Shown: positions 34,235 to 43,353, numbered from the stretch's first letter. The stretch is 64,000 nt of DNA from Prosthecobacter sp. (GCF_034366625.1 NZ_JAXMIH010000008.1:1-64000), one strand, 5' to 3'. A program made the numbers and translations. Notes: generated by a model from the sequence alone, not told the origin.

Positions 34235-34681
34235 ATGATCCCCGCCACCATCGTCCAAGGCCACCGCGTCGCCTCGGGCCTCAACGGCAATCCGCGTTTC
34301 CCTGGCGGCACGCTGCGCATGCAGTTGCCATTCTTCCGCGATCTGGGACTCGATCTGAGCAGCTACCACCTCGGGACGCTGAATGTGAGCATCGCTCCGC
34401 TGAGCTATCGCGTCGTGAAGCCGAAGTTCACCTTTCGCGATGTGAAATGGCATCCCACGGAGCCAGCGGAGTTTTTTTCGTTCTTCGACGTGATCGTGCA
34501 TCGTGATGACGCACAGCCCGTGAGTGGCCTGATCTATTTTCCGCATCCCGAGACGAAACCTGAGCACTTTCAGAAGCCGGATGTGCTCGAATTACTGCTG
34601 CCGTGGACGGCAGGACTGGCGTACGACGGGAAGATTCAGTTGGAGGTGCCAGGCGCGCAGATGTCGTTTGCAGCGTCATGA
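34235..34681 (+). CDS. RibK/DUF120-like small protein
   Basis: A 148-residue cytoplasmic protein without signal or membrane segments. The pattern VQGHRVASGLNGNPRFPGGT, then LGLDLSSYHLGTLNVSI, and later KPDVLELLLPW recalls the cradle-loop barrel of archaeal CTP-dependent riboflavin kinase (DUF120), where LGF-x-PGTLNV is the signature; the Pro before Gly is His-Leu here. Riboflavin kinase activity is a guess. ATG at 34235 is preferred because the ATG at 34226 lies inside the palindromic repeat. The gene overlaps no other and sits between two cytochrome modules. Confidence 0.5.
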   Translation: MIPATIVQGHRVASGLNGNPRFPGGTLRMQLPFFRDLGLDLSSYHLGTLNVSIAPLSYRVVKPKFTFRDVKWHPTEPAEFFSFFDVIVHRDDAQPVSGLIYFPHPETKPEHFQKPDVLELLLPWTAGLAYDGKIQLEVPGAQMSFAAS

Positions 34682-34827
34682 GCGGCTGCTTGGACGAGCG
34701 TATTCCCAGCCAGATCAGCGGAATTTTGCGGCAAGCCGGGCCTTATTCCTGCGTTCAAAGCACACCCCATGAAAATCATCTGCCATACCCTGGCTCTACC
34801 GGCATTTGTCGCCTCAGCGGCAGACAT

Positions 34828-37146
34828 ATGAAGCTGCATCTCATCTGTCTCTTGGCGTTTCTCTGTGGCAATGCCCACGCGGAAATGCCCCAACCTCTCG
34901 CCGTGTTTCTCGATCAGCACTGCATCGAGTGTCATGACGCGGATGTGAAGAAGGGCGGGCTGGATCTGACCGCGCTGACCTTTGAACTGAAGGGCAAAGC
35001 CAATCTGGAGCGCTGGGTGCAGGTGCATGACAAAGTGCGCGATGGTGAGATGCCTCCCGCGAAGAAGCCGCAACCTGAGCAAGCGGAGAAGGGAGCCTTC
35101 ATCGCCGCGCTCAAGGAACCGTTGATCAAGGCAGACGCCGCCGACATCGCCGCGAATGGCCGTGTGCGCAGCCGCAGGCTCACGCGTACTGAGTATGAGC
35201 ACACGCTGCACGATCTGCTTGGCATCGACATCCCGCTCAAAATTCTCCTGCCCGAGGATCGCGCCTCCCATGGCTTTGAGACGGTCGCCGATGGTCAGCA
35301 ACTCTCGCATCATCAGCTTGCGGCGTATCTGGATGCGGCCGACCTGGCGCTGAGCGAGGCCTTCAAACGAGCCGTCGATGGCGATGAATCCTTTCAGAGA
35401 TACCACACGCCGCAGGAGCTGGCGAAAAGCCGCCGTGGCAACTATCGCGGCCCGGAGCTGCGCGAAGGCAAGAGCATCACCTGGCCGATCACGCTGCAGT
35501 TCTTCGGACGCACGCCCACCCAGGTGCCGCAGAGCGGCTGGTATCGCATCACACTGCGAGAGGTGGAGGCCATCAATCCTGGGACCGACGGGGCCGTCTG
35601 GGGCACATTGCGCTCAGGCGAGTGCGAGTCCAACGCGCCGATGCTTTACATGATCGGTCTCGTCGAGGCCACCAGCACACCGCGTGACATGGTTTATGAG
35701 GCCTGGATTCAAAAAGGGCATCAACTGGAGATGAAGCCGAACGACGGCACGCTCAAACGCGCCCCAACCGGTGCCAAAGGCGGTAATGTGTCCTTCGCAG
35801 GCCGTGATCTTGCCAAACAGGGCTTCTCCGGCATCGCGCATCGCGGCATCGACATGGAACGCATCCACCCGAATGCAGATCGATTCACCGTGAAGAAAAA
35901 ACTCTTCGGCGAGACTGGTCTGGAGGCGGTGAAGACGGAGAACGTCGAAAAACTCGTCACCCGCTTCGCCACGCGTGCGTTTCGTCGTCCGGTCACAGAT
36001 GAGCAAGCGGCTCCGTATCGCGAGATCGCCCGCAAATCGCTCACTGGCGGCGATTCGCCCACCGAAGCGCTCCGCGCCGCCTATCGTGCCATCTTGTGCT
36101 CGCCACGCTTCCTGACCTTCATCGAGGCTCCGGGGCTGCTGGATGATCACGCCATAGCCTCGCGGCTCAGCTACGCGCTGTGGTGCTCCATGCCCGATTT
36201 CACGCTCACAAAGTTGGCGAATGAAAACAAGCTCCACGAACCCGAAGTGCTGGCCCAGCAAGTTGAGCGACTGCTTACTGATTCCAAATCAAAGCGCTTC
36301 ATCCACAGCTTCACCGACCAATGGCTCAAGCTGAACCAGATCGACTTTACCACGCCCGACACGCGCCAGTTCCGCGACTTTGATCCCGCCGTGCAGGAGT
36401 CCATGCTTCAGGAAACTCGCGCCTACGTCACCGAGATGCTGCGCAGTGATTTGAACATCACGCACCTCGTTGATTCCGACTTCGTCTTTCTCAATGGCCG
36501 GCTCGCCCGTCATTACCGCGCCGATTTGGAACTCAAGCCTGGTGAAGGCCTGCAAAAGGTGGCCTTGAAGCCGCAGGATATTCGCGGTGGTCTCGTGACG
36601 CAGGGTGCGATCCTCAAAGTCACCGCCGACGGCACCAGCACCTCGCCCGTAGTGCGCGGTGTCTTCATCAACGAGCGCATCCTCGGCAATCACATCCCGC
36701 CGCCACCGCCCGGTGTTCCCGCCATCGAGCCGGACATCCGTGGTGCCACCAGCATCCGCGACCAGCTCGACAAGCACCGCAACAACGAGAGCTGCGCCAG
36801 TTGTCATCAAACTATCGACCCGCCTGGGTTCGCGCATGAGAATTATGATCCTGTCGGTGTCTGGCGCACGAGCTACGGTCAGGGCAACAAAGGTGCGAAG
36901 GTCAATCCCACGGGCACCACGCCCGAAGGCGACGCCTTCACTGACCTTAGTTCTTGGAAGCAAATCTACACGAAGAGAGCCGATCAACTCGCCCGTGGCT
37001 TTGCTCAGCAATTCCTGACCTACTCCACCGGCGCTCCCTTGCGCTTCAGCAACGTAACCACGCTGAATGAGATCACCTCCAAAGCTACGGGCATGCGTTC
37101 ACTCCTCCGTGAGGCCGTTTTGAGCGACATTTTCCGAACCAAGTAA
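34828..37146 (+). CDS. PSCyt1-DUF1587/1595/1592/1588/1585 cytochrome protein, second copy
   Basis: A 772-residue paralogue of the protein at 23118-25526. ATG at 34828 gives a signal peptide (MKLHLICLLAFLCGNAHA). The frame is open much further upstream, but that part has no leader and overlaps the RibK-like gene. The PSCyt1 heme motif is CIECH (32-36), followed by DUF1587 (RRLTRTEYEHTLHDLLG), DUF1595 (TRAFRRPVTDEQ), DUF1592 (IASRLSYALWCSMPDF), DUF1588 with a second motif CASCH before QTIDPPGFAHE, and DUF1585 (AQQFLTYSTGAPLRF). Here the cytochrome gene precedes DUF1552 (TAATG overlap), the reverse of the first pair. Confidence 0.88.
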   Translation: MKLHLICLLAFLCGNAHAEMPQPLAVFLDQHCIECHDADVKKGGLDLTALTFELKGKANLERWVQVHDKVRDGEMPPAKKPQPEQAEKGAFIAALKEPLIKADAADIAANGRVRSRRLTRTEYEHTLHDLLGIDIPLKILLPEDRASHGFETVADGQQLSHHQLAAYLDAADLALSEAFKRAVDGDESFQRYHTPQELAKSRRGNYRGPELREGKSITWPITLQFFGRTPTQVPQSGWYRITLREVEAINPGTDGAVWGTLRSGECESNAPMLYMIGLVEATSTPRDMVYEAWIQKGHQLEMKPNDGTLKRAPTGAKGGNVSFAGRDLAKQGFSGIAHRGIDMERIHPNADRFTVKKKLFGETGLEAVKTENVEKLVTRFATRAFRRPVTDEQAAPYREIARKSLTGGDSPTEALRAAYRAILCSPRFLTFIEAPGLLDDHAIASRLSYALWCSMPDFTLTKLANENKLHEPEVLAQQVERLLTDSKSKRFIHSFTDQWLKLNQIDFTTPDTRQFRDFDPAVQESMLQETRAYVTEMLRSDLNITHLVDSDFVFLNGRLARHYRADLELKPGEGLQKVALKPQDIRGGLVTQGAILKVTADGTSTSPVVRGVFINERILGNHIPPPPPGVPAIEPDIRGATSIRDQLDKHRNNESCASCHQTIDPPGFAHENYDPVGVWRTSYGQGNKGAKVNPTGTTPEGDAFTDLSSWKQIYTKRADQLARGFAQQFLTYSTGAPLRFSNVTTLNEITSKATGMRSLLREAVLSDIFRTK

Positions 37147-38423
37147 TGTTTCCATTCCCAATGAGCACTGTCACCTTTCAGAAACATCTTTCCCGCCGCG
37201 CCATGCTGCGCGGCGCGGGCATCACGCTCGGTTTGCCTCTGCTGGAGGCGATGACGCCAGCGATTGCAGCGGTCAAAGAGACAAAACAGGCGAAGCGATT
37301 CGTCGGCATGAGCCTCGCGCTGGGGCTGCACAATCCAAACTTGGTGCCGGAGGGCAGCGGGCGGGATTACAAGCCTTCGCGCTATCTCGCGAGCATCCAG
37401 GATTTGCGGGAGGATTTCACGGTGGTGTCGGGTTCGTCGCATCCGGGCGTCACGGGCGGTCACACGGCGGAAGGAAGCATCTTTTCGGCCTGCCCAAATG
37501 CTCGCGGGGCCACGTCGCGGAACACGATTTCGCTCGACCAGCTCATGGCGAAGCATCTGGGGCATGAAACGCGGTTCCCATCGCTCGTATTGAACACGAA
37601 CTCGCAAACGAGCCCGAGTTACACGGAGAACGGCTCGATGATTCCCGCAGAAAACAGTGCGATGCGGCTGTTCACGCGGCTGTTCGTGAATGACACGCCC
37701 GTGGAGCAGGAACGGCAGGCGGAGCTGATCCGCCAGGGGCGCAGTGTGATGGATGTTGTCGGCGCGGAGGCCAAATCACTCCAGCGTGAACTCGGGGCAG
37801 GGGATCGCGATAAACTCGACGCATGGTTCACCAGCGTGCGCGAGCTGGAGCAGCGTCTGGCCGCGAACGAGGCCTGGACACACAAACCTAAGCCGAAAGT
37901 GACGCTCAAACCGCCGACGCAGATCCCACGCGACAACGAAGTGGCCGTGGAGCGCATCTTTCTCGACATCGTCCACATGGCGCTCGTCACGGACAGCACG
38001 CGCTTCATCACACTGCACGTCACGGGCAACAACGTGCAGGGCATCGAGGGTGTGGACGAGAGCTACCACACGCTCAGCCACCACGGCATGGATGAGGAAA
38101 AGCTGGCTCAGCTCGCGCTGGTGGAGCAGGCGGCGATCAACGAGTGGGCCGCCTTCTTGCGCAAACTGAAGACCGACAAGCTCCTCGACGACACGATGGT
38201 GCTGCTCACCTCGAACCTCGGCAACGCCTCCGCCCACGACAACAAGAACATGCCAGTCCTCTTTGCCGGAGGTGGCTTCAAGCACGGCCAGCACCTCGCT
38301 TTTGACCAGAAGGACAACTACCCGCTGCCCAATCTCTACCTCAGCTCCCTGCAACGCCTCGGCCTCGAAGAGGAGCGCTTCGCAACGAGCGAAACGACCA
38401 TGCGCGGGCTGGAGGTGGCGTGA
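37146..38423 (+). CDS. DUF1552 Tat-exported protein, second copy
   Basis: A 425-residue paralogue of the protein at 21829-23115. The twin-arginine leader is SRRAMLRGAGITLGLPLLEAM. Conserved DUF1552 blocks include FVGMSLALGLHNPNLVP, SYHTLSHHGMDEEKL and LLTSNLGNASAHD. The ATG at 37146 overlaps the cytochrome stop (TAATG); a second in-frame Met at 37161 (MSTVTFQKH) would give a more usual leader. It is followed three bases later by an esterase gene, so the three genes probably form one transcript. Confidence 0.85.
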   Translation: MFPFPMSTVTFQKHLSRRAMLRGAGITLGLPLLEAMTPAIAAVKETKQAKRFVGMSLALGLHNPNLVPEGSGRDYKPSRYLASIQDLREDFTVVSGSSHPGVTGGHTAEGSIFSACPNARGATSRNTISLDQLMAKHLGHETRFPSLVLNTNSQTSPSYTENGSMIPAENSAMRLFTRLFVNDTPVEQERQAELIRQGRSVMDVVGAEAKSLQRELGAGDRDKLDAWFTSVRELEQRLAANEAWTHKPKPKVTLKPPTQIPRDNEVAVERIFLDIVHMALVTDSTRFITLHVTGNNVQGIEGVDESYHTLSHHGMDEEKLAQLALVEQAAINEWAAFLRKLKTDKLLDDTMVLLTSNLGNASAHDNKNMPVLFAGGGFKHGQHLAFDQKDNYPLPNLYLSSLQRLGLEEERFATSETTMRGLEVA

Positions 38424-38426
38424 AGT

Positions 38427-39269
38427 ATGAGAAGCGCGTTTTTTCTGCTCCTGCTCGCTTGCACCAGCGGATGGTGTGACACGCAGACGGATCTTGAGTA
38501 TGCGAAAGCGGGTGACTGGTCTTTAAAGCTCGATTTGCACCGCCCGCAGGCGGTGAATCCGCCTCTCATCATCTATGTGCATGGCGGTGCATGGCGTGCG
38601 GGCTCAAAGTCGGATGTGCCGGTCGCGGAGTTGCTCGATCACGGCTTTGCCATTGCGAGTGTGGATTACCGGCTTTCGACGCAATCCCGGTTTCCGGCGC
38701 AGATTCATGACATCAAGGCGGCTATTCGATTTCTGCGGGCAAATGCCGCCCGGTTTCAGGTGAACTCTGAGAAGATCGCGATCATCGGCTCCTCAGCCGG
38801 TGGGCATCTTGCCGCGTTGGTTGGTGTGACGAACGGCCATAAGGAGCTTGAGGGAACCATCGGCGAGAATCTCGATCAAAGCAGTGATGTGAGCTGCATT
38901 GTCAGTTTTTACGGCGCATCGAATCTTCAATCGATCCTCGGCCAGAGCACAGAGTTTGGCCTCACGGTAAGGATTCCTGCGCTGAAACTTCTTTTGGGTG
39001 AGGTGCCGGAGCAGAAACCTGAATTGGCAAAGCTCGCCAGCCCGGTGGCACATCTCGACAAGGGAGATCCACCGCTGCTGCTGATTCACGGTGATGCAGA
39101 TCCGCAGATGCCGGTGGAGCAGTCACGTGAGTTTGCGAAGGCGTGCGAGGCCAAAAAGCTGCCGGTGACATTCATCACGATGCCGGGCAGCAAGCACGGT
39201 GGTGTCGAGTTTTATGCACCTGAAATGATGTCTCTCGTCGCCAAGTTCCTCGGCGAGCATCTGCGCTAG
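38427..39269 (+). CDS. Secreted BD-FAE-like esterase
   Basis: A 280-residue alpha/beta hydrolase with a signal peptide (FFLLLLACTSGWC). Motifs: oxyanion segment YVHGGAWRAGSKSD, nucleophile elbow GSSAGGHLA, acid in HGDADPQMP and base in PGSKHGG. These place it in the bifunctional feruloyl/acetyl xylan esterase and carboxylesterase group. It is tightly linked to the DUF1592-DUF1552 pair upstream and converges on the IlvD-like gene with a three-base gap. Probable role: deacylation of polysaccharide side groups. Confidence 0.85.
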   Translation: MRSAFFLLLLACTSGWCDTQTDLEYAKAGDWSLKLDLHRPQAVNPPLIIYVHGGAWRAGSKSDVPVAELLDHGFAIASVDYRLSTQSRFPAQIHDIKAAIRFLRANAARFQVNSEKIAIIGSSAGGHLAALVGVTNGHKELEGTIGENLDQSSDVSCIVSFYGASNLQSILGQSTEFGLTVRIPALKLLLGEVPEQKPELAKLASPVAHLDKGDPPLLLIHGDADPQMPVEQSREFAKACEAKKLPVTFITMPGSKHGGVEFYAPEMMSLVAKFLGEHLR

Positions 39270-39272
39270 GGG

Positions 39273-40952
39273 TCAAGTTCGTTGTGTGACCCAGCGCGGC
39301 ACACAGCCCTCGTGCGCCTGAGTCACAGTGGCGGCAAAGTCGGCCAGATAGCCAAAAGGATGAGAGATGGGATGAATGGTCTGCGACCGGGCATCCAGAT
39401 CCGCTTTGACCTCAATGGTGCCAGCGAGGAGGTCGAATGCAATCTTATCGCCATCCTGCACGCGGGCAATGGGTCCGCCGACGGCTGCCTCCGGGCTGCA
39501 ATGCACGCCCACCGCGCCGCCGGAGACGCCGGAGACGCGTGTGTCGGAGAGCAGAGCGACTTTGCCGTAGAGCTCTGGCACAGCGAGCGCGGCGCTGGCG
39601 ACGTGCATTTCTGGCATACCGAGGCCCACGGGGCCGCAGCCACGGATGACAACGATGTGGCCGGGTTTGATCCTGCCAGCAGCAGCGGCATCGGAGACGC
39701 CTTTACTGTCGGTGAAACAGATGGCGGCGCCTTCAAAGCGCGGTTCATCTAGGGAAGAGACTTTGAAGACCATGCCGTGAGGGGCGATGTTGCCGAAGCA
39801 GATTTGGATGTCGGCGTATTCTTTGAACGGAGCGTCGAGCGGGGAGATGAGATCGTTCGGGAAGGGGACGGGTGCCGCGTCGGCGAGATTTTCGGCCAAG
39901 GTTTGCCCTGTGACCGTGATGCACGAGCCGTCGAGCAGACCGGTGTCGAAAATGTGCTTCAAGAGCATCGTGGTGCCGCCGAGGCGGTGCAGGTCGTTCA
40001 TGGTGCCGCGTCCACGCGGCGCGAAATTGCACAACACAGGTGTTTTGCGGCAGATGGCCTGCACATCACGCAGCGTGAAGTCCACGCCAGCCTCGCGCGC
40101 CACGGCAAGGATGTGCAGAACGCCGTTGGTGGAGCCGCCAATGGCTGCGATCGCGGTCATGGCGTTAGAAATGGATGCTTTGGTGATGATGTCGCGCGGG
40201 CGGATGTTTTTTTCGAGCAGGTTGCGCACGGCCTGGCCGACGCGGAGGCATTCGCTGCGTTTTCCGGCCTCAATGGCGGGCATGGAGGAGGTGTCGGGGA
40301 GGCTGAGGCCCATCGCTTCGAGGGCGATGCCCCAAGTGTTGAAGGAGGCAGCGATACCGCAGCCTCCCGCGCCTGGGCATGCCGTGCGGATGATTTGCTC
40401 GGACTCCTCGTAGCTCATCGTGCCCTGCTTTTCCTTCGCGGCAGCGTCGTACACATCGAGAATGCTGGTGGAGTGACCTTTGTGGCAGCCGGGCATGATG
40501 CTGCCGCCGTTGACGATGAGACCGGGGTAGTTCGTGCGTGCAAGCGCCATCGCGAAGGCAGGGCCGTTTTTGTCGCAGTGGTGCAGGCCGATGATGGCGT
40601 CGTAGCAGTGCGAGGTGCAGACCATTTCCGCGCCGTTGGCCATGAGATTGCGGGAGCATAGAGAGGCCGCGCCGCCGATGTTGCCTTGCGTGATGTTATC
40701 ACTCACCGGCGAGACGCCGAAGGGGAAGCCGATTAGGCCGGCGTCGGCACAACCCTGTTTGATGAGCTGGGCCAGCTCGTGGGCGTGGATGTTGCAGATG
40801 TTGCCATCGAGCAACGGGGTACCGATGCCAATCTGCGCTTTGTCGAAATCCTCCGGCTTGAAGCCGAGACCCCAGAAGAAGGCATTGACTCCACGCTGCC
40901 AGCCGTGGGTGAGGTTGCGGGAGTTCCAGTTGAGCGGGTGATTTTCTGTCAT
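39273..40952 (-). CDS. IlvD/Edd family dehydratase (paralogue)
   Basis: A 559-residue Fe-S dehydratase. The three cluster cysteines are recognisable: Cys53 in DGNICNIHAHEL, Cys126 in HHCDKNGPAF (Asp127 and Lys128 are the Mg2+ and carbamylated-lysine positions), and CPGAGGCG (192-199). The first and second segments diverge from the true dihydroxy-acid dehydratases and resemble the sugar-acid dehydratase members (arabinonate/xylonate type). Given the typical ilvD start at the left edge of the window, this copy may dehydrate a sugar acid; sequence alone does not settle it. It is downstream of a terminator and appears monocistronic. Confidence 0.8.
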   Translation of the reverse strand: MTENHPLNWNSRNLTHGWQRGVNAFFWGLGFKPEDFDKAQIGIGTPLLDGNICNIHAHELAQLIKQGCADAGLIGFPFGVSPVSDNITQGNIGGAASLCSRNLMANGAEMVCTSHCYDAIIGLHHCDKNGPAFAMALARTNYPGLIVNGGSIMPGCHKGHSTSILDVYDAAAKEKQGTMSYEESEQIIRTACPGAGGCGIAASFNTWGIALEAMGLSLPDTSSMPAIEAGKRSECLRVGQAVRNLLEKNIRPRDIITKASISNAMTAIAAIGGSTNGVLHILAVAREAGVDFTLRDVQAICRKTPVLCNFAPRGRGTMNDLHRLGGTTMLLKHIFDTGLLDGSCITVTGQTLAENLADAAPVPFPNDLISPLDAPFKEYADIQICFGNIAPHGMVFKVSSLDEPRFEGAAICFTDSKGVSDAAAAGRIKPGHIVVIRGCGPVGLGMPEMHVASAALAVPELYGKVALLSDTRVSGVSGGAVGVHCSPEAAVGGPIARVQDGDKIAFDLLAGTIEVKADLDARSQTIHPISHPFGYLADFAATVTQAHEGCVPRWVTQRT

Positions 40953-40989
40953 GCGGCGGGGAAATTAGCGAGCGGGCCGCCTGACGGCA

Positions 40990-41027
40990 AAACAAAAGCT
41001 CCCGGCCAGCGAACTGACCGGGAGCTT
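40990..41027 (-). terminator. Intrinsic terminator of outer-membrane protein gene
   Basis: On the minus strand an inverted repeat AAGCTCCCGG ... CCGGGAGCTT (41027 down to 40996) is followed by TTTTGTTTT. It lies 47 bases past the stop of the beta-barrel gene at 41074. Confidence 0.9.
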
Positions 41028-41073
41028 CCAACCATTAATCAGATTTGGAAACGGGTGATGAAACCCGCGTGGA

Positions 41074-42018
41074 TTAGAAGGCGAGGCTCAGCTTCACACC
41101 ACCGAAAACTTCGTTGTGTTCGGTCAGATTCAGCCCGGAGCGCGTTTGGAAGGAGTGGTTCCAAGCGACATAGGGGGTGAGGGTCGCGATCTTGGTGAGT
41201 TTGATCGGAGTGCCCACGCTGACGAGGAGATGAGTGAAACCAGACGTTTGCGCTCCAGCAAGAGGAACGCCCACATTGGTGAACAAGGCAGAACCGTTGC
41301 CCGTGTAGTAGTCGATGCCATAACCGGTCTGGATGGCAGGAACGATGCTCAGCCAATCAGTGACTGGAATGGTGTAATCAGCCGCAGCCTGGAAATAGGA
41401 GCCGCCGATACGGAAGTCATAGTAGTAGCCGAAGTAGAGGTTCAACGCTTGAATCGGAATTGCCACGGTGAAACCGATTTCTCCTGCTCCCTTGATGCCG
41501 AATTCTGAATCAGCGCCGCCATTTTGAGCGTATGGCAGGCCAGTCGGAGCAAAACTTCCAGCGTAGCTGTCCGGATAGAAGTAGTGCAGATACTGGATGC
41601 CGAATTTGGCGAAGCCAGCGTCATAGGTGAGCGAGGTGATCAGATCGATTTCAGAGTAGTCGAAGCTGTTGTTGGGGGGATTGCCGAACGGCGTGTCCAC
41701 CGTGGAAATGTAGGTGGCGCCCAGACCCCAAGTCAGGCTGCCAGAACCATCTTCACTGGAACCACCGATGATCGGCACGGCGATGTTGAGGGCACCCCAG
41801 ACGATGTTGTCAGCGAACCACAGACCGCGGTAGTAGTAGCGGCTGTCGTAACCGACATCGAGGGTGGCTCCGATGGAGTCGAACAGGGTGCTTGGCTCAG
41901 TCACCGGAGGGAGAGGTGCCTTGGCGGGAACGGTGCCAGCGGAGGCGTTCAGCGCTGCACAGGCAGCAAGAACGGCCACCGACTTGGCAATGAGGGATGT
42001 CATGCTATTGGGCTTCAT
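41074..42018 (-). CDS. Outer-membrane beta-barrel protein (porin-like), copy 1
   Basis: A 314-residue protein. A signal peptide (SVAVLAACAALNASA) is followed by alternating amphipathic strands rich in aromatic girdle residues (ATLDVGYDSRYYYRGLWF, GIQYLHYFY, LYFGYYYDFRIGGSY), and the chain ends in Phe, as required for Bam-mediated insertion. The opening strand resembles TorF-type putative porins. The transported solute is unknown. It is related in layout to the barrel at 42304-43353, which also opens with YDSxYxxRG. It has its own terminator and a 227-base leader/intergenic region upstream, so it is probably transcribed alone. Confidence 0.75.
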   Translation of the reverse strand: MKPNSMTSLIAKSVAVLAACAALNASAGTVPAKAPLPPVTEPSTLFDSIGATLDVGYDSRYYYRGLWFADNIVWGALNIAVPIIGGSSEDGSGSLTWGLGATYISTVDTPFGNPPNNSFDYSEIDLITSLTYDAGFAKFGIQYLHYFYPDSYAGSFAPTGLPYAQNGGADSEFGIKGAGEIGFTVAIPIQALNLYFGYYYDFRIGGSYFQAAADYTIPVTDWLSIVPAIQTGYGIDYYTGNGSALFTNVGVPLAGAQTSGFTHLLVSVGTPIKLTKIATLTPYVAWNHSFQTRSGLNLTEHNEVFGGVKLSLAF

Positions 42019-42239
42019 GTGTTTGGTCGAGTTTCGTTTTGTTGGTGTTGAGGCGCTGACCTGGCCGGGAGGGCAATTCAGCAGTTCACGAAGGTTTAAG
42101 CATGAGGCATGCCATGTTGTGCAGCCAGTTAAATTGGCGTTAAAATATATTCTTCACCCTCTGCGTGATGCGTCGTCGATTCGCGCCTCTACAGGGCCAG
42201 CCACTCCTCGCCAGTTCAAACGACTCTTGCTTTCAAACA
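42019..42239. other. Intergenic region upstream of barrel gene 1
   Basis: This AT-richer stretch separates the terminator of barrel gene 2 from barrel gene 1. On the minus strand a TATATT box occurs near 42148, but no convincing -35 hexamer is seen 16-18 bases before it. No open frame with coding character was found. Confidence 0.5.
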
Positions 42240-42271
42240 CAAAAAAACCTCCCGGCTTTGCAGCCGGGAGG
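42240..42271 (-). terminator. Intrinsic terminator of second beta-barrel gene
   Basis: A perfect 11-bp stem, ACCTCCCGGCT with AGCCGGGAGGT around a four-base loop (42246-42271), is followed on the minus strand by TTTTTTTG. It is 33 bases past the stop at 42304. Confidence 0.95.
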
Positions 42272-42303
42272 TCAATTAAGACTTGGTTAAGTCAGGAGCT
42301 TGA

Positions 42304-43353
42304 TTAGAAGCGGATGCTCAGAGCGGCACCTGCGTACCAAGTGGTTTCGAAGCCTGTGCTGGGAGGATTGACGCCGCCAGCTCCAAGAAACGGGTTGGAT
42401 TGGGAGGACTGAGCAACATTGCTCAAAGCTCCCAAGGGCATGTTGACAGCCACATAGGGAGTGAGAGTGGCACGGCTGTTAAGCTTGATTGGGAAGGCAA
42501 GCCTGACGTTTGCAGCGGCCCAGCCGGAGACGTCGTCGCCACCGCTTTCACCGACACCCGAACCGAAGAGGCCACCGGCACCACCCGAGAAGGTGTTGAC
42601 GGAATCTGGAGTGAACTGCCAGGTGTAATTGTTCGCGTAACCAACGTTGAAGCTGGGCACGAAGCTGATGGCGTCCGTGATTGCAACAGTGGTGCTGGCG
42701 GTCAGGTCGAAGTACCAGCCGTCGTTGCTCAGGTCATAGTTGGCGCTGGCAGCGAGGTCGATCGGACCAACGGCGGTGCTGATGCCGAGGTAAACTTCCT
42801 GAGTGTCTTTCATGCCATGGTAGCCGTTTCCGGTGCCAAAAGGAGTAAAGATGCTCGAGGTGTTGTAACCCTTCTGGTCTGCCAAGTCACCCATGTTATA
42901 GAAGTAACGATAGCCGAGGCTCACGACGGCAGGACCAAAGTCATGCGCGAAAGCCGCGCCCAGTTGGAGGCGCTGGAAAGAGTTGCTGTCATTGCCAAGG
43001 GTGCTGAATGGGAAGGGAGCTCCGCTGAAAGCAGGAGTAAAGCTGTCATTGTCACCAGCGAGGAAACCCCAGCTCACGTCCCAGAGGAGGGAGGTGCTGC
43101 CGGCACCATCTTCACCGGCACCGCCGACGAGGAGGAGATCGCCGTTAAGGCCAGCGCTGACCCAGTTGGATCCGTAGGTGACGCCACGCCAGACATAGCT
43201 GGAGTCGTAGCCGAGTGTGGCGTTGATGCCAAGATCGTCATTCGCGGGAGCGGGGGCGATCGGATTTTTAGGAGCGGGAGCGGTTCCGGCCACAACGGGA
43301 GTGGCGGCCAGTGCCAAGAACCCCAGCGTTTTCAGCAATGCATTCAATTTCAT
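42304..43353 (-). CDS. Outer-membrane beta-barrel protein (porin-like), copy 2
   Basis: A 349-residue protein. The signal peptide ends near ATPVVAG, followed by a Pro/Ala-rich linker (PAPKNPIAPAPAN) and barrel strands starting LGYDSSYVWRGVTYG. Gly/Ser/Asp-rich loops (GGAGEDGAGS, SGGDDVSG) suggest long external turns. The chain ends AGAALSIRF with C-terminal Phe. The strand pattern and the RG after the first strand match copy 1, so the two are probably paralogues with different substrates. A long leader of about 80-270 bases precedes the gene. Confidence 0.75.
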   Translation of the reverse strand: MKLNALLKTLGFLALAATPVVAGTAPAPKNPIAPAPANDDLGINATLGYDSSYVWRGVTYGSNWVSAGLNGDLLLVGGAGEDGAGSTSLLWDVSWGFLAGDNDSFTPAFSGAPFPFSTLGNDSNSFQRLQLGAAFAHDFGPAVVSLGYRYFYNMGDLADQKGYNTSSIFTPFGTGNGYHGMKDTQEVYLGISTAVGPIDLAASANYDLSNDGWYFDLTASTTVAITDAISFVPSFNVGYANNYTWQFTPDSVNTFSGGAGGLFGSGVGESGGDDVSGWAAANVRLAFPIKLNSRATLTPYVAVNMPLGALSNVAQSSQSNPFLGAGGVNPPSTGFETTWYAGAALSIRF

